The position numbers and the translations under genes were made by a program. 64,000 bases of DNA from Saltatorellus ferox (lineage in GTDB: Bacteria > Planctomycetota > UBA1135 > GCA-002686595), in assembly GCA_007751475.1 (NCBI GenBank), contig CP036434.1:124001-188000 (forward strand), written 5' to 3'. Under the pieces are notes generated by a model. That model was not told where the DNA came from, did not search any database, and saw only the letters and a program-made list of their open reading frames with translations. This document shows positions 16,221 through 25,151 of the stretch, in pieces; positions within the stretch are counted from its first letter, which is position 1, and every line of letters starts with the position of its first letter.

Positions 16221-19200
16221 ATGAGTACGCACATCCCCAAGCTCGCCATCGCGAGTCTCAAGCTCGAGTCCGGCGCGACCACGACGGCCCAAGCCCTCGC
16301 CTGGACCTGGGGCAAGCTAGGCCTTCGGGTCCTGCTCGTGACCACGGGCGAACACATGCCCACGGAGCTCGTGAGTGTGTCCGAGAACGTCTGGCTCGCC
16401 ACCGGCGACGACGAAGCGGATTTCGCCGTCGGCCCGCAGGTCGTGCTGGTGGACTGTCCGCCGCTGTCGCGGCTGGCCTCGCACAAGGTGCTGATTGGCT
16501 GCGATGGCCTCGCGCTAGCACTGCCCACGACGCCGCACTCGCAGAGGTCGGCCATGCGCTGCCTTTCGGAGCTCTCACGGATGATGCGTGACGACGTGCC
16601 GCCCCTCACGTCCATCCTCCCGATAGCCTTCGAGCTGCGGAACGAAACCCATCGGATCGCGCTGGCCTCGTTCCACGAAAAGTTCGAGGGTCTGTTCGTC
16701 TCCGCGCCAGTGCCGGTGATGTCTGGCATCGTCGACTGGAACTTTCTCGCGGGTGAAGACCTGCCCCAAGACTGCCAGGGAGTGTTCCTGCAGATCGCGA
16801 GCGAGCTGGAGGCCCTGCCGCCATTCCGCGCCCAGGAGAAGGCGCCGCGAGTTCACGAAGAGATCTTCAGGGTCATCTCGATGGATGACCTCGAGCCCGT
16901 GGAGGTGGTCGAGGGCGATGCGGCGCTCGCCGAAGAGTCGTCGCTCGAAGGTGCACTCGACGAGGCGACGTCGTCCGTGGAAGAACTCGTCGACACGATC
17001 GACGCCACTCCGATCGTCGCGCCGTCCGCGGCGATGGAGAGCGAGATCGACGGCGTCTTCGCTTTCGGCGACGGTGACTTCGTTCCGCTGGGCCCGTCCG
17101 ACGGCGGCTCGGGCAGCGAGGGTGCTGCGCAGCAGACCGTCACGGTGGTCGTCGAGCCAGAGGTGCAGACGAGCGATCCCGCCTTCGCCATCTGTGTTTC
17201 GGGGGTCGGTAGCGCATCGAAGTCCGGCGCGATGACGCTGGCTGTGGCACAAAGTCTCTCGTCCAGCGGCCAGCGCGTGCTCGTGCTCAACGCAGATCCG
17301 GAAGTCGAACTCTCGCGCTACGGCGACGGGACGAACGAAGGGGAATACTGGTCGAATGTCCTGATGGGCAGCGGTCGCAAGGGCGAGGCCAGGGAGCGGC
17401 GCGCCGACTGCGTCGTCCTGCATGCTCCCCAGGCGGATACGGCTGCGGCGCAAAGCGTGTTCGCTCAGGTCGACGGCGTTCTGCTCGTCGTGCCGGAGGG
17501 CGAAGAGCACCTCCCTGCGCTGCAGAACGCGTTGGCTTCGATCAGCGACGCGCAGGCCAGCGGGCTGGATCAGCGCCTCCTGGGCGTGACCGTGCTCGGC
17601 GGTGCCGAAGATTCCAGCTTCGTGACGGCAGTCCGCGCGCTCCTCGGCGATTCCGTGACGGTCACACCGATCGTGGCCGAAGGGGGCGCGTCGAGCTGGC
17701 TGGAGAACGGAACGGGAGCGCCTCCTTCCGGCGAGTTCCTGACGAGCGTCGAGTCCGTCGGAATGGGCTTCGCGATGACCATTGCCTCGGAGCTGGTCAC
17801 GCTCTCCGTCCAGCCGGCAGAAGCGGGAGCGGTCCCGTCGAGCGAAGACGCGGCGGGCGCAGATCACGGGACCGACCTCGAGTCCACCACCGCCGGGTCC
17901 ACGGCCACGCGCACCCGGCGCGAGCCTGGAACGCCCTACGTCCTCGCCATGGCCAGCCACAAGGGCGGCACCGGCAGAACGACCGCGACCCTCGGGCTGG
18001 CATGGGCCCTCGGCCGCCTCGGACGCAAGTGTGTTCTCTACGACATGAACCCCACGCCCACGCTCCACCTTCTGGCGGGCGCGCAGCCCGGCACCGAGGT
18101 GTGGCCCAACGTCAGGCTCGGCCGGGGTCAGATCGACCTCGACGAGCTTCTCGGCGCCGACTTCGTCATCGTGGACGCGCCTCCGATCCTGGAGACCGCG
18201 GGCATGGAGATGGTCGGACAGTCCCACGGCGCGGTGTTGACCACGCTTCCGGACCCGCTCGCGTTCAGGACGATCCCGGGCGCCACGGCCGCGCTCGAGG
18301 AAGCGCAGACGAAGAACCCGGACCTCGAGTTCCTGGGGCTCTGCGTCTCCGTGTTCGACCAGAACGACCCGCTCCAGGAGGAGATGATCGGCGACCTGCG
18401 TCGCGAGGTCGGCGACCTCTGCATCGAGCCGCCGATCCCGCTGCAATCCGAGCTCGCAAACTGGGGCCTTCACCCAGGTACGCCGTTGCCAGCGGGACCG
18501 GGACGCCGAGCCTACTTCGAGTTCGCGAACTATATCGAGGAGGGGGCCGGGCTCGAGCGCACGAAGCCGAGCGAGGAAGATTTGAGCGAAGCGCCGGCAC
18601 CGCCCCAGGCCAAGGGCCGCCAGCGTCGGACACCCCAGGTCGGCCGGCGGGCAGACGACGGTCGCACGAACTCCAGTACGCCAGCGCCTCGGACGACGGC
18701 TCCCACCGTCGAAGCGCCGCAGTTCCGCGGCGTGGCGAAGCGATTGACGTTCAAGAACAAGAGCGTCACGTGCGATGAGTGGGGGCTCTTCGGTTCCCGT
18801 GGCATGACCTTCTTCGCCCAGGTCGTGGAAGACGGTACGGGGTTCGGTCTCGTGCCGGACCAGTCGTTCCTCGACGGGCAGCTGACCGAGAAGGTGGCCG
18901 CGGGCGTCGCGCGATCGGGACTGCTTCTCTCGTTCACGAGGGCGGGCAAGCCGGATGCCAAACGTCCTGCGGGCGTCCACCCGCGCGGTACGACCGAGCC
19001 GGGTTTCTTCCCCGCAGAGGCCGAGGGCTTCGCGGCCGCTTGCAAGGAACTCTGCAAGCGGTCCGCCGTCGACGCCCTCGATGAGTGCGACGACTCCGCG
19101 GACGGCCGCTTCCTCGCAGGTGTCTTGGAGCTCTTTGGCAAGAGCTACGACGACGCCGCCGAGGCGTTCGGCGAAGCACTCGCGCAGGAGCGCAAGCTGG

Positions 19201-19748
19201 GATCCACCACCACGCGACTCGGCGTCCAGCTCGTGGCGGGCGTGCACTTCGGCAACGGCCTGAGCGTCCAGTTCGGTCCCAACGCCGCGGGGGCCAAGCT
19301 GGGCCAGGTGATCGCGCTCTTCATGGACGGCGACATCGAAGGAGCCAGCGCAGCCGCCGACGAACTCGTGGAGTTCGAGCCCGAGGACTTGGCGGTCAAG
19401 CTGTTGCGAGCGGAGATCGCCATGGCCGAAGGGACCAAGGCGGCGCATCAGCTCGTGAACCGCATGACGACCGATATCGAAGGCAATGGTGCGCTCGAGC
19501 GTGCGCTTCTCGTTCACAAGGCGCGCAGTCTTGCCGCGCTCGGTCTTGCTTCGGCGGCCCGCGACGCCCTCTCTGTTGCGGCGGAGAATGGCAAGGGCCA
19601 CGACAAGGCCCTGAACGCGGTCGTGCTCTACGAGGGCGCCGTCGCCGCGGAAGCCCAGGGAGACGAGGCCGCAGCGCGCCGCGACTTCGAGCGTCTCTAC
19701 ACCATCGATCCAGGCTACGCCGACGTGGCAGAACGCCTGGGCCTTTGA
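16221..19748 (+). CDS. giant protein with three ParA/MinD-like ATPase modules and TPR tail
   Basis: 1175 residues. Three successive SIMIBI-type modules can be seen. Module 1 (about 5-200) starts LAIASLKLESGATTTA, where the deviant Walker A lysines are lost. Module 2 (about 320-530) has GVGSASKSGAMT, also degenerate. Module 3 (about 572-780) has SHKGGTGRTT, an intact deviant Walker A, followed by VIVDAPP for the Walker B region. Modules 1 and 2 keep the strand after the loop (VLLVTTGE, VLVLNADPE). A Pro-rich linker (about 780-830) leads to a C-terminal region with TPR-like helices (about 960-1175). One active and two inactive modules suggest a built-in pseudo-oligomer. It lies 4 bp after the zinc-ribbon gene and is followed by a separate canonical ParA. 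Confidence 0.8.
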   Translation: MSTHIPKLAIASLKLESGATTTAQALAWTWGKLGLRVLLVTTGEHMPTELVSVSENVWLATGDDEADFAVGPQVVLVDCPPLSRLASHKVLIGCDGLALALPTTPHSQRSAMRCLSELSRMMRDDVPPLTSILPIAFELRNETHRIALASFHEKFEGLFVSAPVPVMSGIVDWNFLAGEDLPQDCQGVFLQIASELEALPPFRAQEKAPRVHEEIFRVISMDDLEPVEVVEGDAALAEESSLEGALDEATSSVEELVDTIDATPIVAPSAAMESEIDGVFAFGDGDFVPLGPSDGGSGSEGAAQQTVTVVVEPEVQTSDPAFAICVSGVGSASKSGAMTLAVAQSLSSSGQRVLVLNADPEVELSRYGDGTNEGEYWSNVLMGSGRKGEARERRADCVVLHAPQADTAAAQSVFAQVDGVLLVVPEGEEHLPALQNALASISDAQASGLDQRLLGVTVLGGAEDSSFVTAVRALLGDSVTVTPIVAEGGASSWLENGTGAPPSGEFLTSVESVGMGFAMTIASELVTLSVQPAEAGAVPSSEDAAGADHGTDLESTTAGSTATRTRREPGTPYVLAMASHKGGTGRTTATLGLAWALGRLGRKCVLYDMNPTPTLHLLAGAQPGTEVWPNVRLGRGQIDLDELLGADFVIVDAPPILETAGMEMVGQSHGAVLTTLPDPLAFRTIPGATAALEEAQTKNPDLEFLGLCVSVFDQNDPLQEEMIGDLRREVGDLCIEPPIPLQSELANWGLHPGTPLPAGPGRRAYFEFANYIEEGAGLERTKPSEEDLSEAPAPPQAKGRQRRTPQVGRRADDGRTNSSTPAPRTTAPTVEAPQFRGVAKRLTFKNKSVTCDEWGLFGSRGMTFFAQVVEDGTGFGLVPDQSFLDGQLTEKVAAGVARSGLLLSFTRAGKPDAKRPAGVHPRGTTEPGFFPAEAEGFAAACKELCKRSAVDALDECDDSADGRFLAGVLELFGKSYDDAAEAFGEALAQERKLGSTTTRLGVQLVAGVHFGNGLSVQFGPNAAGAKLGQVIALFMDGDIEGASAAADELVEFEPEDLAVKLLRAEIAMAEGTKAAHQLVNRMTTDIEGNGALERALLVHKARSLAALGLASAARDALSVAAENGKGHDKALNAVVLYEGAVAAEAQGDEAAARRDFERLYTIDPGYADVAERLGL

Positions 19749-19819
19749 CCTCGCCGATCAACGAATACACTGACACACACATCATCGTGAACAACAGTCC
19801 AGACATAGCTGGCCGCCCC

Positions 19820-20593
19820 GTGAACACGCGGACGGTCATGATCGGCAGCCAGAAAGGCGGCGTCGGAAAAACGACGACCACCATTAATCTCGGCGCCGCC
19901 TTTTCCGAGCGTGGCAAGCACGTGCTCGTGGTCGACACCGATCCGGTCAGCAGCGTGGCCGCGTCCCTCCACCTCGAAGTCCCGGACTTCTGCGGGTTGG
20001 AGCGCGCGGCGGCAGGCAACGCAGATGCGATCCTACGCGACGTGGAGCCGGGCCTCGACGTGCTGCCCTGCAGCCCGACGGACTTCCGCTCCGATGTCCG
20101 GATCGGTGGCTGGATCCAGCAGCTCGGCGAGCAGGAGTTCGAGGATCCCTACGACCTGATCCTCGTAGACTCGTCGCCTTACACGGGACCGCGTTCCCGG
20201 GATCTTCTGTGCTCGGCGGACGAGCTGCTCCTGGTCATCCGCGCCGAGCCGCTGTCTTACCGGACGCTGCCGAGCTTCCTGCACGACCTGCGCCGACTCG
20301 ACAACCTCGATCTTGGCCCGAACCTGCGCGGCATCATCCTGACGCTGCCCCAGGGCGAACCCCTCGGCGGCCGCTGGGAGAACGGCCTTCGCAACCGTTT
20401 CGGAAGCCGCATGATGCCCCAGGCGGTGCCCTACGACTCGGTCGTCGGGTATTCGCTGGCCCAGGGTCTACCGGTGGTCATCTCGGATCCCGAGAGCGTG
20501 CCAGCGCAGCAGTACCTGGAGCTGGCCGCGGAGCTGGAGCAGCGCTGGGACGAGGAAGAAGCGAACGGCGTGGTGCCGCGCAGCGCGGCCTGA
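19820..20593 (+). CDS. ParA/MinD-family ATPase
   Basis: A canonical ParA: SQKGGVGKTTT near the N-terminus is the deviant Walker A (both lysines present), VVDTDP the A' motif and DLILVDSSPY the Walker B region. Total about 257 residues from the GTG at 19820; GTG 19787 and ATG 19838 are other in-frame starts. No ParB gene, parS-like repeats or replication gene lie nearby, so plasmid or chromosome partition is unlikely. ParA paralogues that work without ParB position protein cargo such as carboxysomes and chemoreceptor arrays. As the last gene of the bilin operon, it probably places the complex encoded upstream; that is inference. Confidence 0.85.
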   Translation: MNTRTVMIGSQKGGVGKTTTTINLGAAFSERGKHVLVVDTDPVSSVAASLHLEVPDFCGLERAAAGNADAILRDVEPGLDVLPCSPTDFRSDVRIGGWIQQLGEQEFEDPYDLILVDSSPYTGPRSRDLLCSADELLLVIRAEPLSYRTLPSFLHDLRRLDNLDLGPNLRGIILTLPQGEPLGGRWENGLRNRFGSRMMPQAVPYDSVVGYSLAQGLPVVISDPESVPAQQYLELAAELEQRWDEEEANGVVPRSAA

Positions 20594-20606
20594 TCGTCAC
20601 GGCCCG

Positions 20607-21212
20607 TCAGTCCACGAGGACGACACCCGCCGCGCTCATTTCCGCGAGCGCGGCGTCGATGTCACCGGGGCTGAGTTCGACGCCGCGGCAGCCAGAGCGA
20701 AGGAGCCGAACCTGGAAGCCTTCTCGCTTCGCATCGAGCGCCGTGAAGCGCACGCAGTAGTCGGTCGCGAGGCCCATCACGTCGACGGCGGTGATACCGC
20801 GCTCCCGAAGGAGCGCGGAGAGCCCGGTCGAGCGCTCGCCGCCGTTGTCGAAGAATCCGCTGTAGCTGTCGACCCCGGGGTCTTCTCCTTTGCGCACGAC
20901 AGCGTGGATCCCGCCGACGTCGAGGCCCGAGTGGAACGACGCGCCGGGTGTGCCCTGGACGCAGTGCACGGGCCACAGCACCTGGGTGAGCCCACCCAGC
21001 TCGATCACTTCCCCGGGGTTCAGTCCCGGATGGTTCGCGGCGAAGCTCCCGTGGTTCGACGGGTGCCAGTCCTGGGTCGCCACGACGAGGTCGTAGTTCG
21101 CCATGAGGCCGTTGGCGACGGCGACCGTCGAGTCGCCATCGGCGACCGCGAGCGAGCCGCCGGGCATGAAGTCGTTCTGCAGGTCGACGAGAATCAGGGC
21201 GCGGTTCTTCAT
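20607..21212 (-). CDS. pncA: nicotinamidase
   Basis: Hydrolyses nicotinamide to nicotinate in NAD salvage. It has the isochorismatase-like fold with the catalytic Asp in ALILVDLQNDF, Lys in AVVRKGEDP and the nucleophile Cys in GLATDYCVRFTALDA. Metal-binding histidines are in DWHPSNHGSF. 201 residues is normal. ATG 21212 is chosen over the TTG at 21221, which overlaps the upstream stop. It is the third gene of the pncB-nrtR-pncA operon. Confidence 0.93.
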   Translation of the reverse strand: MKNRALILVDLQNDFMPGGSLAVADGDSTVAVANGLMANYDLVVATQDWHPSNHGSFAANHPGLNPGEVIELGGLTQVLWPVHCVQGTPGASFHSGLDVGGIHAVVRKGEDPGVDSYSGFFDNGGERSTGLSALLRERGITAVDVMGLATDYCVRFTALDAKREGFQVRLLRSGCRGVELSPGDIDAALAEMSAAGVVLVD

Positions 21213-21217
21213 GGGAT

Positions 21218-21907
21218 TCAAAGCCGGAACTGGAAGCCCTCCTTCAGGAGGCTGGCGTAGCGCGCCGCATCGAAGCGGTAGAGCTGGGCGGCGCGGCGCG
21301 GCACGCCCGTCTCGTATTCACCGGTGGGAAGAAGCAGGCCGAGGGCGTGGAGTTTCTTCCGGAAGTTGCGCTTGTCGAGCTCCTCGCCGAGGACCGACTC
21401 GACGAGCTTCTGGAGGTCCGTCTGGGAGAACTGCGCGGGGAGAAGATCGAAGCCGACGGGGCGGGTGCGCACCGCTTCGATCATGTGCGCGCGGGCACAC
21501 TGCAGGATCGCGGCGTGGTCGAAGGCGAGGGCTGGCGGGTCGTTGGCCGGGAACCAGCGCGCATCGGCGGCGTCGGTCGCTGCCTGGACGGAGTGATCCC
21601 CGAGCTTCACGAGGGCGACGAACGCCACGGTGACGGTGTGCCCGCGGGGGTCGCGGCCGCGGGTGCCGAAGGCGCGGAGCTGCTCGAGCAAGACCGGTTC
21701 GATCCCGGTCTCCTCACGGAGTTCGCGCCGCGCCGCCGCGTCGAGGTCCTCGTCCAGGCCGACGAAACCGCCGGGCAGCGCCCACGCTCCACGGAACGGC
21801 TCCTCGCCGCGCTCGATGAGGAGCACGCGCAGCTCGCCTGCGTCGTAGCCGAAGACGACGGCGTCGACGGTTACGGACGGGCGTGGGTATTCGTAGGAGT
21901 AGCTCAT
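21218..21907 (-). CDS. Nudix protein with winged-helix tail, NrtR-type NAD regulator
   Basis: An N-terminal Nudix domain carries an intact Nudix box (GFVGLDE, seven residues, then RELREETGI). The C-terminal part (about 140-229: LLPAQFSQTDLQKLVESVLGE, then RNFRKKLHALGLL) is the winged-helix region typical of NrtR, a repressor of NAD biosynthesis genes that senses ADP-ribose. Its place between pncB and pncA fits. With the box intact it might also hydrolyse ADP-ribose. It overlaps the pncB stop by 4 bp (ATGA). Confidence 0.85.
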   Translation of the reverse strand: MSYSYEYPRPSVTVDAVVFGYDAGELRVLLIERGEEPFRGAWALPGGFVGLDEDLDAAARRELREETGIEPVLLEQLRAFGTRGRDPRGHTVTVAFVALVKLGDHSVQAATDAADARWFPANDPPALAFDHAAILQCARAHMIEAVRTRPVGFDLLPAQFSQTDLQKLVESVLGEELDKRNFRKKLHALGLLLPTGEYETGVPRRAAQLYRFDAARYASLLKEGFQFRL

Positions 21908-23385
21908 CGCTGATGAATGGGCGCGGCCGCGGGAGTGGCACGTTCGATGAGTTGGGCCTGCAACAGGCTCAGTTCCGAGGATAGCTCGACGGGAATCTCT
22001 TCCGGCGCGTCCAGGTCGAACGCGCCTTCGGGCAAGCGGGCCAGCTCGGCGCGAGCGCGTTCACGCGCGCTCTTCAGGTCCAGGGGATAGTCCGGAGCGA
22101 TGTCGCCGCTGCGCACGGCGGGGCGCAGGAGGTGCTCACGGTCGCCTTGGATCTGGCTGAGGTCGTCGGTCGCCGCGGAGAGGAAGTCGCCCACCAGCAT
22201 TCCATCGCGAACGACGCGCTGGACCTCGACGTGTCCCGGCAGCGACCGCTTGGCCACGGTCGAGGAGAGCTTCATCACCGGTCGCCACGGCTCATCGGCG
22301 TTCTCGCGAACCGCGGACAGCTTGTAGACGACGCCCAGCGCGGCCTGCTCGCCGCCGGTGACGAGGCGGGTGCCGACGCCGTAGACGTCGATCTCGGCGC
22401 CGCGTGCCCGCAGCTCCATGATCTTGCGCTCGTCGAGGTCGTCGGAGGCGACGATCTTGACGTCGGGGAAGCCCGCGCCCGACAGCGCCTTCCGCGCGTG
22501 AACGCTGAGCTCGACGAGATCGCCCGAGTCGAGTCGAATGCCGCTCAGCCCGTGCCCGCGGGCCCGAAGTCCGCGCGCAACCTCGATCGCGTTCTCGATG
22601 CCAGCGCGGGTGTCGTAGGTGTCGACCAAGAGCACGCAGCCGTCGGGCATCGACTCCGCGAACGCTTCGAACGCTTGACGTTCGGTCTCGTGCGCGTCGC
22701 CGGATCCGGCGAAGGACTGAACCCAGCTGTGCGCATGGGTGCCCTTCACCGGGATGCCGAGCCGCGCTCCCGCGAGAACGTTCGAGGTGCCGGCCACACC
22801 TCCGACCCAGGAGGCGCGCGCCGACCGGATCGAGGCGTCGGGTCCCTGGGCGCGGCGTGCGCCGAACTCCAGCACCGCCGCGTCCGCCGCGGCGCGAACG
22901 ATCCGCGCCGCCTTGGTCGCCACCAGGGTCTCGAACCCGATGCGGTTGAGCAGGAAGGTCTCCACGAGCTGCGCCTGCCAGAGGGGCCCGGTGACCCGCA
23001 CCATGGGGACGCCGGGGAGGCACACGGTGCCGTCGGCGACCGCGTCGACGTCGAGGTCGAAGCCCTCCATCCGGCGCAGCACGTCGAGGAACTCCGCTTC
23101 GAAGAGCGAGCTGCCACCGGGCCCCGGGAGCGCCGCGAGGGCGTCCAGGTCCGCCTCCGAGAAGCGCAGGCTGGCGAGGGTCTCGATGGCCTCGGCCACC
23201 CCCGAAGCGAGCGCCCAGGTGCCCCCGAAAGGGGCGCGCCGGAAGGAGAGCAGGAAGCTACCCTCGGCGTCGAGGCGCCCAGCCTTCCAGTGTCCCCGGG
23301 CCATGGTGAGCTGGTAAAGGTCGGTCAGGAGCGCCTCGGAGAGGCCGCCTTCTGGCTGGTGTCCTGCGGGCTGGCTCTGTTTCAT
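21904..23385 (-). CDS. pncB: nicotinate phosphoribosyltransferase
   Basis: Makes nicotinate mononucleotide from nicotinate and PRPP. Family motifs are LLTDLYQLTMARG at the N-terminus, GTHAHSWVQSF with the conserved His in the centre, and GIRLDSGDL, the substrate/phosphate-binding loop. 493 residues from ATG 23385, supported by GAGGAG six bases upstream. It is the first gene of the NAD salvage operon; a candidate operator lies about 50 bp upstream. Confidence 0.93.
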   Translation of the reverse strand: MKQSQPAGHQPEGGLSEALLTDLYQLTMARGHWKAGRLDAEGSFLLSFRRAPFGGTWALASGVAEAIETLASLRFSEADLDALAALPGPGGSSLFEAEFLDVLRRMEGFDLDVDAVADGTVCLPGVPMVRVTGPLWQAQLVETFLLNRIGFETLVATKAARIVRAAADAAVLEFGARRAQGPDASIRSARASWVGGVAGTSNVLAGARLGIPVKGTHAHSWVQSFAGSGDAHETERQAFEAFAESMPDGCVLLVDTYDTRAGIENAIEVARGLRARGHGLSGIRLDSGDLVELSVHARKALSGAGFPDVKIVASDDLDERKIMELRARGAEIDVYGVGTRLVTGGEQAALGVVYKLSAVRENADEPWRPVMKLSSTVAKRSLPGHVEVQRVVRDGMLVGDFLSAATDDLSQIQGDREHLLRPAVRSGDIAPDYPLDLKSARERARAELARLPEGAFDLDAPEEIPVELSSELSLLQAQLIERATPAAAPIHQR

Positions 23386-23430
23386 GTCGATCTCCTCGGC
23401 CGGGCGGCGCAAAGCGCGCCTCGCCCAATG

Positions 23431-23445
23431 GTGTATATCGGACAC
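23431..23445. promoter_or_regulatory. candidate NrtR-type operator upstream of pncB
   Basis: In the divergent region between pncB and the gene at 23628 there is a dyad GTGT-N7-ACAC containing TATATCG, which stands out as AT-rich in this GC-rich DNA and could overlap a -10 box of pncB. Half-sites with GTGT/ACAC fit the general look of NrtR operators as I recall them. The arms are only 4 bp, so this is tentative. Confidence 0.35.
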
Positions 23446-23627
23446 TCAGAGCTCCGGCGAACGTGAAACCCCGATTCTGTGCCGCGGGTCCCGAAAAGGA
23501 GCTGCCGCCAACCGTCACGGGGCACCTGGTGGGAGCAGAGGCGACATTCCGTGTAGCCTCTCCGCCCCGAGAGCTGCGAAGAGCGCAGGGAATCCACGAT
23601 CGACGGCGCGATGAGCCCCAGGACACC

Positions 23628-25151
23628 ATGACGAACCCATACTGCCACGTGCTTGGCATCAAGGTGCCCAGGCTCGAAGAGGTGAAGGACCACAGAGACG
23701 CCAGCGCCTACTCGATGCTGATCGTCTCCCTGCTCGAGAAGGGAGAGGGGATGACCCTTCAAGAGGTGGCGGACCGCCTCGTAAAGGCGGGTTTCGCCTC
23801 CCCCGAGCGAGCGCTGATGGGTCTCAAGCGCTGCAGGCCCGCGCGCCCACCGGTCTATCGCGACGGCGACCTCTATCTCCTCGATCCCCACGACGACGAG
23901 CTGGATCTTTGGGCCTTTCGTCTCGGCCTTCGTCCCGCGAAAGTTCCGAAGATGTCGCTGGTCCGGAGCGAGCCGGAGCCGATTCGTGGGCCCGACGAGC
24001 CCTTGACCGTCGCCGAACTCGAGGAGGCCTGGAGAGACGCTTACATGGGGGGGGCATGGTCGAACCAGAGGATCGCGCTGGCGATTCTGGATGCCCTTGG
24101 CGGGCCACGGAGCCCCGAAGAAGTCATCGCGTTCGCCGATACACATTGCCAGCGTCACCACCTGAAGGCCGAGTCGGCCCAGTACTGGCGAAGCGGAGCG
24201 CCCATCGCCGCGGATAGCGATGGACGCTGGGTGATGGACCCGGCCCATGCGGCGCTGGCTTCCGCGCGCAAAGCGGTGCGCGAGAGACTCGTGGTGGTCC
24301 GGCGCCAGGCGGGGTCTCGGCCTGACCCCGTCGTGATGGCCGCTCAGCGGGAAGCGCTGGAGCGCCAAATGGTCGCCAAGGGGGAGGAGCTTGCGCGCCT
24401 GCGACGCGTGATCGTGCACGCCTTTCCGCCCGACGCGCCCCGGGCCGTCGTGCTGCTCGACGTGGGCAAGCGCGAACTGACCACGCTCTTGGAGGACGAC
24501 CTCGACCGGGTTCCCGGGATGCTGACCGAGTTCGATGTTCTTATCGGTTTGGACATTCGCCGCCAGCTCCGAGACCTCGGCTTCGATCCCGAAGATCGCC
24601 GGCTCACGGACCTCGGTCAAACGCAGAAGAGCATGCGCCTCAACAAGCAGGGCCGGACGCTCAAGATCACGACGAAGATGCTGATCCAGAGTTCCTGCGG
24701 GATCTCGAGCCCGCTGGGCGATCCCAAGAAGCTCCGGGGTTACCTCGCCTCCGGTGCAACGACCTCGCTGCGTCGACGGCTGGAGTCGGACGCGAAAGCG
24801 CTCTACGCGTTCTACCGGTACGGAAGACTCCAGGGCGCTGTGCGTTTGAAGTGGGGATTCCTCGACGAGGGGCTCCCGGTTCCGTGGATTCAGCGGGAGG
24901 AGGAGCAGGAGCGTCTATACGGCATCGTGCAGCGTGCCCATGACGAAGGGCAAGCGCTCGAAGTCGTCGTCGGATCGGCACCGGGTTGGGAAGAACCGTG
25001 GGCGAGGGCGCGGATGGTCTGGCCTCGCCCTTCGACGCATCCCTATCGCGGCCTCGAAATCGTCGACGAGTTCGGCTACCGAATCGATGAGCACCTCGTG
25101 CAGAGCGCTCGACGGGTGATGGGTCACTCATCCAACCCGAGGGCCGAGTAG
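23628..25151 (+). CDS. protein of unknown function with helical N-terminal and WYL-like C-terminal segments
   Basis: 507 residues from the ATG at 23628; the ORF is open to 23463, but the added N-terminus looks non-coding. Residues 20-75 resemble a winged-helix domain (GMTLQEVADRLVKAGFASPERALMGLKR) followed by PPVYRDGDLYLLDPHDDELDLWAFRLGL. The C-terminal 100 residues (LYGIVQRAHDEGQALEVVVGS, then HPYRGLEIVDEFGYRIDEHL) faintly resemble a WYL ligand-binding domain. A transcription regulator is possible. Its last 28 bp overlap the convergent gene at 25124. Confidence 0.7.
   Translation: MTNPYCHVLGIKVPRLEEVKDHRDASAYSMLIVSLLEKGEGMTLQEVADRLVKAGFASPERALMGLKRCRPARPPVYRDGDLYLLDPHDDELDLWAFRLGLRPAKVPKMSLVRSEPEPIRGPDEPLTVAELEEAWRDAYMGGAWSNQRIALAILDALGGPRSPEEVIAFADTHCQRHHLKAESAQYWRSGAPIAADSDGRWVMDPAHAALASARKAVRERLVVVRRQAGSRPDPVVMAAQREALERQMVAKGEELARLRRVIVHAFPPDAPRAVVLLDVGKRELTTLLEDDLDRVPGMLTEFDVLIGLDIRRQLRDLGFDPEDRRLTDLGQTQKSMRLNKQGRTLKITTKMLIQSSCGISSPLGDPKKLRGYLASGATTSLRRRLESDAKALYAFYRYGRLQGAVRLKWGFLDEGLPVPWIQREEEQERLYGIVQRAHDEGQALEVVVGSAPGWEEPWARARMVWPRPSTHPYRGLEIVDEFGYRIDEHLVQSARRVMGHSSNPRAE

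Noticed and set aside
16575..19601. Long minus-strand ORF of about 1000 codons opposite the triple ATPase gene
   Set aside because: It is the antisense shadow of a GC-rich gene; the protein is Arg/His/Glu-rich with no domain, while the plus strand encodes recognisable motifs.
19820..20593. ParA gene as part of a plasmid partition system
   Set aside because: No parB, parS-like repeats or replication initiator nearby; it is the last gene of the bilin operon.
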